64,000 nt of DNA from Pseudomonas sp. dw_358 (GTDB lineage: Bacteria > Pseudomonadota > Gammaproteobacteria > Pseudomonadales > Pseudomonadaceae), in assembly GCF_018449655.1 (NCBI RefSeq), contig NZ_JAAVUX010000013.1:94841-158840 (forward strand), read 5' to 3'. The position numbers and the translations under genes were made by a program. Below the pieces are notes generated by a model. It ran no database searches. It was not told the origin of the DNA and worked only from the letters and a program-made list of their open reading frames with translations. Within the stretch, counting starts at the first letter, position 1. Each line of letters begins with the position of its first letter. Shown piece by piece: positions 18,568 to 27,194 of this stretch.

Positions 18568-19254
18568 TCAAGCCTGGCGATAGCGCAACCAGACCGCCCC
18601 GCCCTCCTGCACCTCGGCGGACGCCAGGCGCAGGTAGGTCGGCTGCTGCCAGGCGGCCTGCGACACCTCGAACGAGGCGGGATGGGCACCGCGCCCATCC
18701 ACCAACGGCAAGATCAGCACACTGATTTCATCCACCAGCCCGGCGTTGACGAACCCGCCGCTGACGTGGGGGCCACCCTCGACGCACAGGCGCTCGATAC
18801 CCAACTCCTCGGCCAGGACCTGCACCACCTGATGCAGGTCGATGTCGGTCTTGCCGCCGAACAGGTAGGACACCTGGATCGATTGCAGGTAGGCCAGGTA
18901 ATCATCGGCCACGCCTTCGGTGAGCACTTCCACCACATGGCAACCCAATGCCTGATTGCTCCTCCAGGCCACCTTGCCATGAGGGTCGATGGAGATGGCA
19001 AATTTGTCGGCCTGGGGATCGGCGAACCAGGACGTACGCGGTATCGGTGCACTGGCCAACCCCTTGGGGTAACCCTCGCCGTGGGCGATCTCCTCCATGG
19101 TCACCCGGCCACAAAGCCAGGCGTCGAAGGCGAACTGCTCGGCCAGCTTTTCATACAGCGCCCCGGCGCTGTTCTTGAACGGGCGATCCCAGCCATCGGT
19201 GAGGGCGTGGCCGTCGAGGGAGGACATCATGTGGCAGATAATGTAGGGCTTCAT
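18568..19254 (-). CDS. RibD C-terminal/dihydrofolate-reductase-like protein
   Basis: This 228-residue protein of the RibD_C superfamily opens with MKPYIICHMMSSLDG. It continues with AWLCGRVTMEEI, and later has CVEGGPHVSGGFVNAGLVDE, the NADPH-binding and subunit-interface signature of this fold. Family members reduce pteridine or pyrimidinone substrates with NADPH. No deaminase domain is attached, so it is unlikely to be the main riboflavin enzyme. It probably heads an operon with the DUF72 gene. It is divergent from modA, sharing a 174-base intergenic region. Confidence 0.82.
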   Translation of the reverse strand: MKPYIICHMMSSLDGHALTDGWDRPFKNSAGALYEKLAEQFAFDAWLCGRVTMEEIAHGEGYPKGLASAPIPRTSWFADPQADKFAISIDPHGKVAWRSNQALGCHVVEVLTEGVADDYLAYLQSIQVSYLFGGKTDIDLHQVVQVLAEELGIERLCVEGGPHVSGGFVNAGLVDEISVLILPLVDGRGAHPASFEVSQAAWQQPTYLRLASAEVQEGGAVWLRYRQA

Positions 19255-19383
19255 TCAGGGTGCTCCGTGGCAGAAGGATCGATGCCGTCAAATGCTGACC
19301 CGCAAAAAGGCTGGACAGTTCACCCCGATCGCGCATGAACCACCTGAGCTTTTTGTCATGGGGCTGTTCAGCAAATGGCCATT

Positions 19384-19407
19384 CGCTATATATTCAATTA
19401 CATAACG
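19384..19407. promoter_or_regulatory. ModE-type molybdate operator upstream of modA
   Basis: A 24-base imperfect inverted repeat with geometry CGCTATATA-N6-TACATAACG is centred 33 bases before the modA ATG. From memory, the ModE box is CGNTATATA-N6-TATATANCG, so the left half-site is perfect and the right differs at one base. Flanking bases extend the symmetry (TTCG/CGAA). It lies where a bound repressor would block transcription or initiation. An element with the same geometry precedes the second molybdate-like system at 41056-41079. Confidence 0.7.
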
Positions 19408-19428
19408 AAATCCCCTCGGAGCAACCCA

Positions 19429-20178
19429 ATGAAAATAACAGCACCGCTGGCCGCCCTGTTTGCTGCCCTGACCTTCAACACGGCCTGGGCGGACGACGTG
19501 CAGGTCGCCGTGGCCGCCAACTTCAGCGCGCCGGTCCAGGCCATCGCCCAGCAGTTCGAAAAGGACACCGGCCATAAACTGCTGGCCTCCTTTGGGGCCA
19601 CCGGGCAGTTCTACACCCAGATCAAGAACGGCGCGCCGTTCGAAGTGTTCCTCGCCGCCGATGACGCCACCCCGGCCAAGCTCGAAGCCGAAGGCGATAC
19701 CGTCAAGGGTTCGCGCTTCACCTACGCGGTAGGCACCCTGGCCCTGTGGTCGGCCAAGGAAGGCTACGTCGATGCCAAGGGCGAAGTGCTGGCCAAGAAC
19801 CAATACCAGCATTTATCCATCGCCAACCCCAAGGCGGCCCCCTATGGCCTGGCCGCCACTCAGGTGCTGAGCAAACTTGATTTGACCGAAGCGACCCGGC
19901 CCAAAATCGTCGAGGGGCAGAACATTACCCAGGCGTTCCAGTTCGTCTCCACCGGCAATGCCGAGCTGGGTTTTGTTGCCCTCTCGCAGATCTACAAAGA
20001 CGGCACACTGACCAGTGGCTCGGCCTGGATCGTACCGGCCAGCCTGCATGACCCGATTCGCCAGGATGCGGTGATGCTCATCAAGGGCCAGGGCAACCCG
20101 GCCGCCCAGGCGCTGATGGACTACCTCAAGGGACCGAAGGCGGTCGCCATCATCAAATCCTACGGCTACGAAATCTGA
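19429..20178 (+). CDS. modA: molybdate ABC transporter, periplasmic binding protein ModA
   Basis: This 249-residue exported protein has a signal peptide ending AWADD, then VQVAVAANFSAPVQAIAQQF and LLASFGATGQFYTQI, the oxyanion-binding start of ModA. It captures molybdate (and usually tungstate) in the periplasm. The frame is open 18 codons upstream, but the ATG at 19429 has CGGAG eight bases before it and starts a good signal peptide. The upstream part is occupied by the operator. It is the first gene of modABC, and its stop overlaps the modB ATG (TGATG). Confidence 0.94.
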   Translation: MKITAPLAALFAALTFNTAWADDVQVAVAANFSAPVQAIAQQFEKDTGHKLLASFGATGQFYTQIKNGAPFEVFLAADDATPAKLEAEGDTVKGSRFTYAVGTLALWSAKEGYVDAKGEVLAKNQYQHLSIANPKAAPYGLAATQVLSKLDLTEATRPKIVEGQNITQAFQFVSTGNAELGFVALSQIYKDGTLTSGSAWIVPASLHDPIRQDAVMLIKGQGNPAAQALMDYLKGPKAVAIIKSYGYEI

Positions 20179-20858
20179 TGCCATTGAGCGAAGGCGATTG
20201 GGCAGCTATCTGGCTGACGGTCAAGCTGGCCACGCTCACCACCGCCCTCCTCCTGGTGATCGGCACGCCGATTGCCTGGTGGCTGGCGCGCACCCACTCT
20301 TGGTGGCGCGGGCCGATCGGCGCCGTGGTGGCGCTGCCATTGGTGCTGCCACCCACGGTGATTGGCTTCTATCTGTTGCTGCTGCTCGGCCCCAACGGCC
20401 CTGTCGGCCAGCTGACCCAGGCCCTCGGGTTGGGCACGGTTACCTTCAGTTTCAGCGGGCTGGTGATCGGCTCGGTGATCTACTCGATGCCCTTCGTGGT
20501 TCAGCCTTTGCAGAACGCCTTCAGCGCCATCGGTGAGCGCCCATTGGAGGTGGCGGCGACCCTGCGGGCCTCACCTTGGGATTGCTTCTTCAGCGTGGTC
20601 CTGCCGCTGGCGCGCCCCGGTTTCATCACCGCCGCCATCCTCGGCTTTGCCCATACCGTGGGGGAGTTCGGCGTGGTGCTGATGATCGGCGGCAACATCC
20701 CGGAAAAGACCCGCGTGGTCTCGGTGCAGATCTACGACCACGTCGAAGCGCTCGAGTACCTGCAAGCCCACTGGCTGGCGGCGGCCATGCTGGTATTTTC
20801 CTTTATCGTGCTGCTGGCGTTGTATTCCAGCCGCAGCCACCGATCCGCCTGGAGCTGA
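20178..20858 (+). CDS. modB: molybdate ABC transporter permease ModB
   Basis: This 226-residue permease has about five to six transmembrane helices. It carries an EAA-type cytoplasmic loop (VAATLRASPWDCFFSVVLPL) that docks onto ModC, and GEFGVVLMIGGNIP near the C-terminal helices, typical of ModB. It starts within the modA stop codon and ends three bases before the modC GTG. Length matches the family. Confidence 0.94.
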   Translation: MPLSEGDWAAIWLTVKLATLTTALLLVIGTPIAWWLARTHSWWRGPIGAVVALPLVLPPTVIGFYLLLLLGPNGPVGQLTQALGLGTVTFSFSGLVIGSVIYSMPFVVQPLQNAFSAIGERPLEVAATLRASPWDCFFSVVLPLARPGFITAAILGFAHTVGEFGVVLMIGGNIPEKTRVVSVQIYDHVEALEYLQAHWLAAAMLVFSFIVLLALYSSRSHRSAWS

Positions 20859-20861
20859 CGG

Positions 20862-21950
20862 GTGCCCGACTCGATCAATGCACGACTGCAACTGACCTAC
20901 GAACGCTTCGCCCTCGACCTGGACCTGCGTCTGCCCGGCCGCGGCGTCAGCGCCCTGTTCGGGCCGTCGGGCTCGGGCAAGACCACGGTCCTGCGCTGCC
21001 TCGCCGGGCTGGTCAAGGCCCCCCAGGCGTATGTCCGGGTCAACGGCGAGATCTGGCAGGACTCCCGCATCGGTGTATTCGTGCCGCCCCATCGCCGCCC
21101 CATCGGCTACGTATTTCAGGAGGCCAGCCTGTTCTCCCACCTGTCAGTGCGCCGCAACCTCGAATACGGCTGGCGGCGCATTGCCGGCCGCGAGCGCCGG
21201 GTGCAGTTGGACAGCGCCTGCGAGCTGCTGGGCATCACCCACTTGCTTGACCGCCAACCGCTGCACCTGTCCGGCGGCGAGCGTCAGCGTGTCGGCATTG
21301 CCCGCGCCCTGCTGACCAGCCCCAGGCTGCTGCTGATGGATGAGCCGCTGGCCGCTCTCGACAGTCAGCGCAAGGCCGAGATCCTGCCCTATCTGGAACG
21401 CCTGCACGACGAACTGGATATCCCGGTGGTCTATGTCACCCACGCCCACGATGAAGTGGCGCGGCTGGCCGATCATCTGGTCATGCTGGAGGACGGCAAG
21501 CTGCTGGCCAGCGGCCCGGTGGGCGCCACGTTCGCCCGCCTCGACCTGCCCACCGCGCTGCAGGACGATGCCGGGGTGGTGGTCCAAGGGCGAGTCAGTG
21601 GGTACGACCCTGCCTATCAGCTGCTGACCCTGACGCTTCCCCAGTGCACCCTGTCAGTCAAGGTCGCCCACACGATGCTGCCCATGGGCACACCGGTGCG
21701 TTTCAAGGTCCAGGCCCGGGACGTCAGCCTGAGCCTGTCGGGAGATGACCCGAGCAGCATTCTCAACCGCCTGCCGGTCACGGTCACCGCCACCCTGCCC
21801 GCCCACCATCCAGCGCATGTCATCGTGTCCCTCGACGCGGCAGGTACGCCAATGCTGGCACGCATCACGCGCTATTCCAGCGACGCATTGGGCGTGCAGC
21901 CGGGCAAGGTGTTGTGGGCGCAGATCAAGTCGGTGGCGTTGCTGGCGTGA
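20862..21950 (+). CDS. modC: molybdate ABC transporter ATPase ModC
   Basis: This 362-residue ATPase has Walker A FGPSGSGKTTVLR, signature LSGGERQRVGIARAL and Walker B RLLLMDEPLAALD, followed by the H-loop VTHAHDE. The C-terminal third (from about residue 240) carries a TOBE/Mop-like domain that binds oxyanion. Translation starts at GTG 20862, preceded by GGAG. It should power ModAB. It is the only molybdate-type ATPase in the window and could also serve the ATPase-less pair at 39-41 kb. Confidence 0.94.
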   Translation: MPDSINARLQLTYERFALDLDLRLPGRGVSALFGPSGSGKTTVLRCLAGLVKAPQAYVRVNGEIWQDSRIGVFVPPHRRPIGYVFQEASLFSHLSVRRNLEYGWRRIAGRERRVQLDSACELLGITHLLDRQPLHLSGGERQRVGIARALLTSPRLLLMDEPLAALDSQRKAEILPYLERLHDELDIPVVYVTHAHDEVARLADHLVMLEDGKLLASGPVGATFARLDLPTALQDDAGVVVQGRVSGYDPAYQLLTLTLPQCTLSVKVAHTMLPMGTPVRFKVQARDVSLSLSGDDPSSILNRLPVTVTATLPAHHPAHVIVSLDAAGTPMLARITRYSSDALGVQPGKVLWAQIKSVALLA

Positions 21951-22069
21951 GGCCTCTCTTTGCAACACCTCCCGGCACGGTGGGCTGCACGGCTTGTCGA
22001 ACTACACCTTGTTTTGAGCGTTGCGCCATGAAATAACGGGCACCCGTTCACCCCTTCAGGAGCCGCACC

Positions 22070-23140
22070 GTGACCGCCCCGAGCTTGCTGCAACGCCTGG
22101 CCGTCCAGCACCCGATCATCCAGGCGCCCATGGTCGGCGTTTCCACCCCCGAACTGGCGGCCGCCGTCTCCAACGCCGGCGCCCTGGGCTCCATCGGCCT
22201 GGGCGCCAGCACCGCCGAACTAGGTCGCGTGCTGATTCACAGGACCCGGCAACTGAGCGAGCGCCCCTTCAACGTCAACCTGTTCTGCCACGCCCCGGCC
22301 CGCTTCGATGAGGCACGCAACAACGCGTGGCTGGCGCACCTGACGCCGCTGTTCGAGGAGTTCGGCGGCGAGCCACCCCAGGTATTGAAAGAGATCTACA
22401 CCTCGTTTGTCGCCGACCCGGCCATGTTGCAGATGTTGCTGGAAGAACGCCCTGCCGTGGTCAGCTTTCACTTTGGCGCACCGCAGGCAGACTGGATCGC
22501 GCAACTCAAGGCCGCTGGCATCCTCACCCTTGGCTGCGCCACCAGCCTGGCCGAAGCGCGGATACTGGCCGAGCGCGGCATCGATGCCATCGTCGCGCAA
22601 GGCGCCGAAGCCGGCGGCCATCGCGGGGTGTTCGACGACCGCCCCGGCCAGGACTCACAACTGGGGCTGATTCCCCTTTTGCGGCTGCTGGCTACCCAGC
22701 TGGACCTGCCCATCATCGCGGCCGGGGGCCTGATGGACGGCGCCAGCATCGCCGCTGCTCTGCTGATGGGTGCCAGCGCCGTGCAACTGGGCACGGCCTT
22801 CATCCTTTGCCCTGAATCCTCCGCCACCCCGGCACACCGCGCCGCCCTGCTCGGCGCGCGCGGCCACGACACCCGTATCACCCCGAGCATCTCCGGCCGC
22901 CCGGCACGGGGCTTGCCCAACCGCCTGTACCTGGGACACCTGGCCACCGGCGTCCCGGTGGCGGCCGAATACCCGCTGGCCTACGATGCGGCCAAGGCGC
23001 TGCATGCCTTGGCAGCCCGCAAGGGGAGAAATGATTTCGCCGCCGAATGGGCGGGGCAAGGGGCACCGCTGGCCAGGGCGATGCCGGCGGCGGTATTGGT
23101 GGCGACGCTGATCGAGGAATACGGGCGGGCAAGAGCCTGA
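22070..23140 (+). CDS. nitronate monooxygenase / NAD(P)H-dependent flavin oxidoreductase
   Basis: This 356-residue FMN TIM-barrel protein has HPIIQAPMVGVSTPELAAAV at the start, IVAQGAEAGGHRG (the family's conserved histidine loop) and PIIAAGGLMDGASIAAALLMGA, the phosphate-binding part of the barrel. The family oxidises propionate-3-nitronate or alkyl nitronates without releasing peroxide; some members are quinone reductases instead. It starts at GTG 22070 with AGGAG eight bases ahead. It stands alone, tail-to-tail with the NiCoT gene, 14 bases apart. Confidence 0.88.
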   Translation: MTAPSLLQRLAVQHPIIQAPMVGVSTPELAAAVSNAGALGSIGLGASTAELGRVLIHRTRQLSERPFNVNLFCHAPARFDEARNNAWLAHLTPLFEEFGGEPPQVLKEIYTSFVADPAMLQMLLEERPAVVSFHFGAPQADWIAQLKAAGILTLGCATSLAEARILAERGIDAIVAQGAEAGGHRGVFDDRPGQDSQLGLIPLLRLLATQLDLPIIAAGGLMDGASIAAALLMGASAVQLGTAFILCPESSATPAHRAALLGARGHDTRITPSISGRPARGLPNRLYLGHLATGVPVAAEYPLAYDAAKALHALAARKGRNDFAAEWAGQGAPLARAMPAAVLVATLIEEYGRARA

Positions 23141-23154
23141 TTGCCTCCATTGCC

Positions 23155-24210
23155 TCACCGCTCCACCTCGACCGCATCAAACCCTCTCACCCGATACCAC
23201 AGCACCGAACCCACCCAGCTCGCGACAAAGATCCCCACGATGATGTACCCCAGCGTGCCGAAGTGGTCATTGAGCCGCGCCACGAAATCCCACAGTGGCC
23301 CCTGCAGTTGCAAGCTGTCGCCCAGCAGCCCCAGCGCTTCGATGCTGCCGATCACCAGGGCGACCAGCACCGAGACCAGGGTCAGGGTCATGTTGTAATA
23401 GATCTTGCGGATGGGCTTGAGGTAAGCCCAGCCGTAGGCACCCAGCATCAGGTGCCCGTCGAGGGTGTCCACCAGTGACATGCCGGCGCTGAACAGCAGC
23501 GGGAAGACCATGATCGACCACGGCGACAGGCCGGCGCTGGCCTGGGTCGCGGAAATGCCCAGCAGGGCGATCTCGGTGGCCGTGTCAAACCCCAGGCCGA
23601 ACAGGAACCCCAGTGGGTACAGGTGCCAACTGCGGGTCACCAGGGCAAACAGGGGGCGGAAGATTCGCGCCAGAAAACCGCGGCTGGCCAGCAGCAGGTC
23701 GAAGTCTTCGTCTACGTAGCGACCGCCTTTGCGCACCGTGCGCCAAGCGCGGTAGATAGAGCGCAGGATCACCAGGTTCATCAGGGCGATAAGTAACAGG
23801 AACAGGGCCGACACCGAGGTCCCGATCACCCCTCCGACGGTCTTGAACTGCTCGAACCGCCCCTGCATTGCCGACGTCGCCAGCGCCACTCCCAGTGACG
23901 CCACCACCACCACCGACGAATGCCCCATGGAGAAGAAAAAACCGACCGCCACCGGCCGCTTGTTCTCCTGCATCAGCTTTCGCGTCACGTTGTCGATGGC
24001 CGCGATGTGGTCGGCATCCACGGCATGGCGCAGGCCAAAACTGTAGGCCAGCAATGAGGTCCCCAGCAGCACGGGATGCTCGTGGAATGCCAGGAATGCC
24101 CAGAGCCATGCACCGAGGTTAAGCGCCAGCAACACCCCATAGATCCCGAAGAGCCGGGTGCGCACGCCCGTGCTCGAATCGCCGAACACCTTTGCCAATT
24201 GAACCAGCAT
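23155..24210 (-). CDS. NiCoT family nickel/cobalt permease
   Basis: This 351-residue, eight-helix inner-membrane secondary transporter of the HoxN/NixA family has all family signatures. HAVDADHIAAIDN is at residues 62-74 (metal selection helix), and FFSMGHSSVVV, LGFDTATEIALL and GMSLVDTLDG follow. It imports Ni2+ and/or Co2+ at high affinity; the ratio cannot be judged from motifs. No urease, hydrogenase or cobalamin gene is adjacent, but the B12-dependent ethanolamine ammonia-lyase at 50-52 kb is one potential cobalt sink. Confidence 0.93.
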   Translation of the reverse strand: MLVQLAKVFGDSSTGVRTRLFGIYGVLLALNLGAWLWAFLAFHEHPVLLGTSLLAYSFGLRHAVDADHIAAIDNVTRKLMQENKRPVAVGFFFSMGHSSVVVVASLGVALATSAMQGRFEQFKTVGGVIGTSVSALFLLLIALMNLVILRSIYRAWRTVRKGGRYVDEDFDLLLASRGFLARIFRPLFALVTRSWHLYPLGFLFGLGFDTATEIALLGISATQASAGLSPWSIMVFPLLFSAGMSLVDTLDGHLMLGAYGWAYLKPIRKIYYNMTLTLVSVLVALVIGSIEALGLLGDSLQLQGPLWDFVARLNDHFGTLGYIIVGIFVASWVGSVLWYRVRGFDAVEVER

Positions 24211-24315
24211 CCCATCCTGCCTCGAAAACCCTGCCCTGAGCAGTCTATCCGCTGCCGGTCCGAGGGACTATAGGCCCGTCTCCCTTGGCCAATCCCCTGC
24301 CATTGACGCATTTAC

Positions 24316-24328
24316 CGCAAAATTTGCG
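24316..24328. promoter_or_regulatory. 13-base palindrome between the NiCoT and reductase genes
   Basis: CGCAAA-A-TTTGCG is a perfect palindrome about midway in the 213-base divergent region between the nickel/cobalt permease and the aldo/keto reductase. It could be an operator for either. No known metal-regulator box is matched with certainty. Confidence 0.3.
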
Positions 24329-24423
24329 CACCTTTATGCCGGCCTGCCGGAACTCGATTGGCCACACTGGCTTCTGAAACCCGCCTATCTACCACCGCCT
24401 CCAATAAAAAGGACCCTTTGACC

Positions 24424-25260
24424 ATGAGCATTCCTGCCCTCACCCTCAACGACGGCACGCAGATTCCGGCCGTCGGTTTCGGCACCTGCAAACTCAATGG
24501 CTCACCCGGTGTGGACGCCATGCTGCGGGCCATCGACAACGGTTATCGCCTGCTCGACAGCGCCTTCGCCTACGAGAACGAAGGCGCCGTGGGTGAAGCC
24601 GTGCGCCAGAGTCCGGTGCCTCGCGAGCAACTGCGCGTGACCTCGAAACTGCCCGGCCGGCATTACGCCTACGTTGATGCACTGGCCTGCATCGAAGAGT
24701 CGCTGTACCGCACCCGTCTGGAGTTCATTGATCTCTATCTGCTGCATTGGCCCAACCCGCAGCAAGGCCTGTACCTCGAAGCCTGGAGCGCGCTGCTTGA
24801 AGCCCGCGAGCGCGGCTGGATCAAATCGGTGGGGGTGTGCAACTTCCTGCCCGAGCACCTGGAAAAGCTGATCGGCGACAGCGGCGTGACCCCGGTGGTC
24901 AACCAGATCGAGCTGCATCCGTATTTCCCTCAGCCCGAACAGTTAGCCTGGGACAAGGCCCACAACATCGTCACTCAGGCCTGGAGCCCGATCGGCCGCG
25001 GCAACGACGTGCAACGCGATCCGGCGTTGCAGGCCATTGCCGACGAACAGGGCCGCAGCATCGTTCAGGTGATCCTGCGTTGGCAGTACCAGTTGGGCAC
25101 CGTGGCGCTGCCCAAGGCCAGTTCGGCCCAGCGTCAGCAGGAGAACCTGGCGTTGTTCGACTTTGAATTATCCGCGCAAAACATGGCCAGCATCGCTCGC
25201 CTGGCCCGTGCGGACGGACGCATCCTGGGGCAGGACCCGGCGAGCTACGAAGAGCTCTGA
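24424..25260 (+). CDS. aldo/keto reductase (DkgA/DkgB-like)
   Basis: This 278-residue AKR-fold NADPH-dependent reductase opens TLNDGTQIPAVGFGTCKL. The tetrad is visible as D in LLDSAFAYENE with Tyr nearby, K in VTSKLPG and H in LYLLHWPNP. The C-terminal cofactor site reads GTVALPKASS. Such enzymes reduce 2,5-diketogluconate, methylglyoxal or other aldehydes. The ATG at 24424 follows AAGGA. The 22 extra upstream codons lack a ribosome site. Divergent from the NiCoT gene. Confidence 0.88.
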   Translation: MSIPALTLNDGTQIPAVGFGTCKLNGSPGVDAMLRAIDNGYRLLDSAFAYENEGAVGEAVRQSPVPREQLRVTSKLPGRHYAYVDALACIEESLYRTRLEFIDLYLLHWPNPQQGLYLEAWSALLEARERGWIKSVGVCNFLPEHLEKLIGDSGVTPVVNQIELHPYFPQPEQLAWDKAHNIVTQAWSPIGRGNDVQRDPALQAIADEQGRSIVQVILRWQYQLGTVALPKASSAQRQQENLALFDFELSAQNMASIARLARADGRILGQDPASYEEL

Positions 25261-25350
25261 TCGAACACCGGAACGTGCGCCGCCCGCGAGGAGGTCCGTG
25301 ACACGCTCATCGCGGACTTCGCACACCCATACCCAAGCGAAGAAAATCGT

Positions 25351-25380
25351 TTGACTGATAATCATTAGCGTAACGACTAT
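25351..25380 (+). promoter_or_regulatory. promoter with overlapping Fur-like box
   Basis: TTGACT (25351-25356) and GACTAT (25375-25380) form a plausible sigma-70 pair 18 bases apart. Bases 25351-25369 match the 19-base Fur consensus at 14 positions, with an uninterrupted core GATAATCATTA. The box therefore covers the -35 region of the exported haem-binding protein gene, consistent with iron repression. Confidence 0.55.
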
Positions 25381-25384
25381 TTTC

Positions 25385-25400
25385 ATGGTAGCGTTACCAT
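25385..25400. promoter_or_regulatory. LacI-type operator-like palindrome
   Basis: ATGGTA-GCGT-TACCAT is a perfect 6+6 inverted repeat just downstream of the predicted -10. It resembles operators of LacI-family repressors with a central CG. It would place a second control on the same promoter. No LacI gene is present in the window. Confidence 0.4.
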
Positions 25401-25422
25401 TCAATCAATCGATAGGTTCCCG

Positions 25423-25899
25423 ATGAAGACGATCTCCCTGCTGTTCGCCTCCCTGACCCTGTGCTCAACGGCTTTCGCCGCCACAGCACCCGCCTCGGTG
25501 GTCCCGCAGAACAACGTTTCCACCGCCGCCGCCCTGCAATTGGCGCAAACGGCTACGCAAATGGCGACCCAGCGCAACCAGAAAATCTGCATCGCGGTCA
25601 CCGACGCCGACGGCCATCTGCTGGCCTTCACCCGCATGCAGGGCGCCTACGCCGGCTGCGTGGACGCGTCCATCGCCAAAGCCACTTCGGCGGCACGCTT
25701 TGCGATCAACACCATCACCTTTTACGACCTGGCCCGTAAGGAAAACCTCGCCATTGGCACCATCCCAGGCATCCTCCCGGCCGTGGGCGGTGTCGTGCTC
25801 AAATTCAATGGCGGCGTGGTCGGCGCCGTCGGCATCAGCGGTGACACCGACCTGACCGAGCAACAATTGGCCCTGGATGTGGCCGCTTCTTTTCATTGA
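25423..25899 (+). CDS. exported GlcG/HbpS-like (DUF336) protein
   Basis: This 158-residue protein has a signal peptide (MKTISLLFASLTLCSTAFAA) followed by one GlcG/HbpS domain. Conserved parts are ICIAVTDADGHLLAFTRMQGA, SIAKATSAARFA and GGVVLKFNGGVVGAVGISG. HbpS relatives bind haem and sense iron or redox stress; other relatives (PduO C-domain, GlcG) sit in metabolic operons. The upstream Fur-like box fits a haem/iron role, but substrate binding is unproven. Likely periplasmic. Followed by a strong hairpin and then the DoxX-like gene. Confidence 0.82.
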   Translation: MKTISLLFASLTLCSTAFAATAPASVVPQNNVSTAAALQLAQTATQMATQRNQKICIAVTDADGHLLAFTRMQGAYAGCVDASIAKATSAARFAINTITFYDLARKENLAIGTIPGILPAVGGVVLKFNGGVVGAVGISGDTDLTEQQLALDVAASFH

Positions 25900-25911
25900 T
25901 CGCACGGATCT

Positions 25912-25939
25912 GCATCACGGGCTGACCCGCCCGTGATGC
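25912..25939 (+). terminator. perfect 11-bp hairpin between the haem-binding and DoxX-like genes
   Basis: GCATCACGGGC pairs fully with GCCCGTGATGC around a six-base loop, 12 bases after the upstream stop. No T-run follows, so it may partially terminate, stabilise the upstream message, or bound two transcripts. Confidence 0.45.
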
Positions 25940-25964
25940 CTCGCCCGCCGCGCAAGGCCTTCCC

Positions 25965-26924
25965 ATGAACCCGCCTACCCTGCCGCGCTTGCAAGCGGAT
26001 GTCGTCGATGGCCCGTTTGCCCGCGACTACCGAATTCTCCAACCCACCGTCATGCCCCAATGGCTGGCCGTGCTGGCCATCGCTGCGGCCCTGGCTGCCT
26101 CACTGTATTGCAGCCTGGTGGACAACAGCCTGCCGGATTTCGCCGCTTGGTCCAGCACCCTCTGGCTGGTAGTGTCACTGGCATCGGCGCTGTGGATCAC
26201 GCCTCGAGCGTTCACGCCCGGGTTTCTGATTTCGCTGTTGCCTTACCTGATCGCTTGGCGCGTCGCCGCCATGAACGACGCGCCGGTGCTGATGTGGGTG
26301 GCCAGCCTGGGCGCCGTCGTTCTGGCGCTGCAATTGTTCGACTGCATCGCCAGCGATTGGCGGCGCAACCGCGATCGCCCCGGCGCCTGGCTGGGGACGA
26401 TGCTGTGGCAGATGACCTTGGTACGGATGTACTTCGGTCTCAATGAACTGGGACACGCCACTGAGAAGATCTTTGCCGGACTCGGCTCCTTTCACACCCT
26501 GGTGCATGGCTTCGAAGGTTTCGGCCTGACCCACACCGCGCCGCTCTTCGTGGTGCTGGGCGGCCTGACCGAACTGGCGTCGGCCATCGGCGTGGGCCTG
26601 GGGCTGCTGGCCAGGCTCGGCGGGTTTGTCAGCCTGGGTTATTTCCTCGTGGCCACGCTCGGCTTTGGCGGCGAATGGGGTCGCGGCTACGCCTGGGCTA
26701 CAGCGGGCGGCGGTGGATGGGAATACGTGATGTTGGTGGTGGTGGTGTTTGCCAGCGTGATGATGACCGGCGCCGGCAAGTTCTCGCTGGACGGCTGGCT
26801 GCTGCAGCGCAAGCTGCTGCCCCAGTGGATGACGGTGCTGGCGGTGAATGCCGAAGGGCTCAGGACTGCCAGCCCGGAATCACTTTCAACTCCACATGCG
26901 AGCCCTTTGCCCGCAGCTCGTTGA
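25965..26924 (+). CDS. DoxX-like integral membrane protein
   Basis: This 319-residue protein has about seven to eight hydrophobic segments. The part around residues 195-235 (GGLTELASAIGVGLGLLARLGG) matches the DoxX fold, and GHATEKIFAGLGSF precedes it. DoxX relatives occur in quinone oxidoreductase and redox-stress complexes; no specific function can be given. AAGG eight bases before the ATG supports the start. The last 65 bases overlap the 3' end of the opposite-strand gene, an unusual tail-to-tail overlap. The final 20 residues, rich in Ser/Pro, might not be essential. Confidence 0.65.
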   Translation: MNPPTLPRLQADVVDGPFARDYRILQPTVMPQWLAVLAIAAALAASLYCSLVDNSLPDFAAWSSTLWLVVSLASALWITPRAFTPGFLISLLPYLIAWRVAAMNDAPVLMWVASLGAVVLALQLFDCIASDWRRNRDRPGAWLGTMLWQMTLVRMYFGLNELGHATEKIFAGLGSFHTLVHGFEGFGLTHTAPLFVVLGGLTELASAIGVGLGLLARLGGFVSLGYFLVATLGFGGEWGRGYAWATAGGGGWEYVMLVVVVFASVMMTGAGKFSLDGWLLQRKLLPQWMTVLAVNAEGLRTASPESLSTPHASPLPAAR

Positions 26925-27108
26925 CGGCATACAGCACGATCATCTGGAACTGCGCCCGGTTGTTCAACTCCGCCTCGGACAGGTCTCGCTCGACCGAGGC
27001 GGGCACACCCGGATCACTGAGGCACAACAACACCCTTGAGCCTTGGTGATGCAGTTCATGCTTGATGGGCGGGTCCAGGCTGTCCAGTGCTTGCTCCAAT
27101 GTGGCCAT
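26860..27108 (-). CDS. hypothetical small protein
   Basis: This 82-residue protein starts MATLEQALDSLDPPIKHE and contains SRVLLCLSDPGVPASVERDL. It is predicted soluble with no motif I recognise. The ATG at 27106-27108 has GAGGGA seven bases ahead; an ATG two codons upstream is too near the ribosome site. Its 3' end overlaps the DoxX-like gene by 65 bases. Good ribosome site and codon use support a real gene. Confidence 0.6.
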   Translation of the reverse strand: MATLEQALDSLDPPIKHELHHQGSRVLLCLSDPGVPASVERDLSEAELNNRAQFQMIVLYAVNELRAKGSHVELKVIPGWQS

Positions 27109-27194
27109 GACCATTCCCTCACTCGCACGGATCCGCACGGCGCGTACCCTCAGGGGAGTTTAGCCCAGCGGGCAAAAATACCTGGCCGGCAGGA

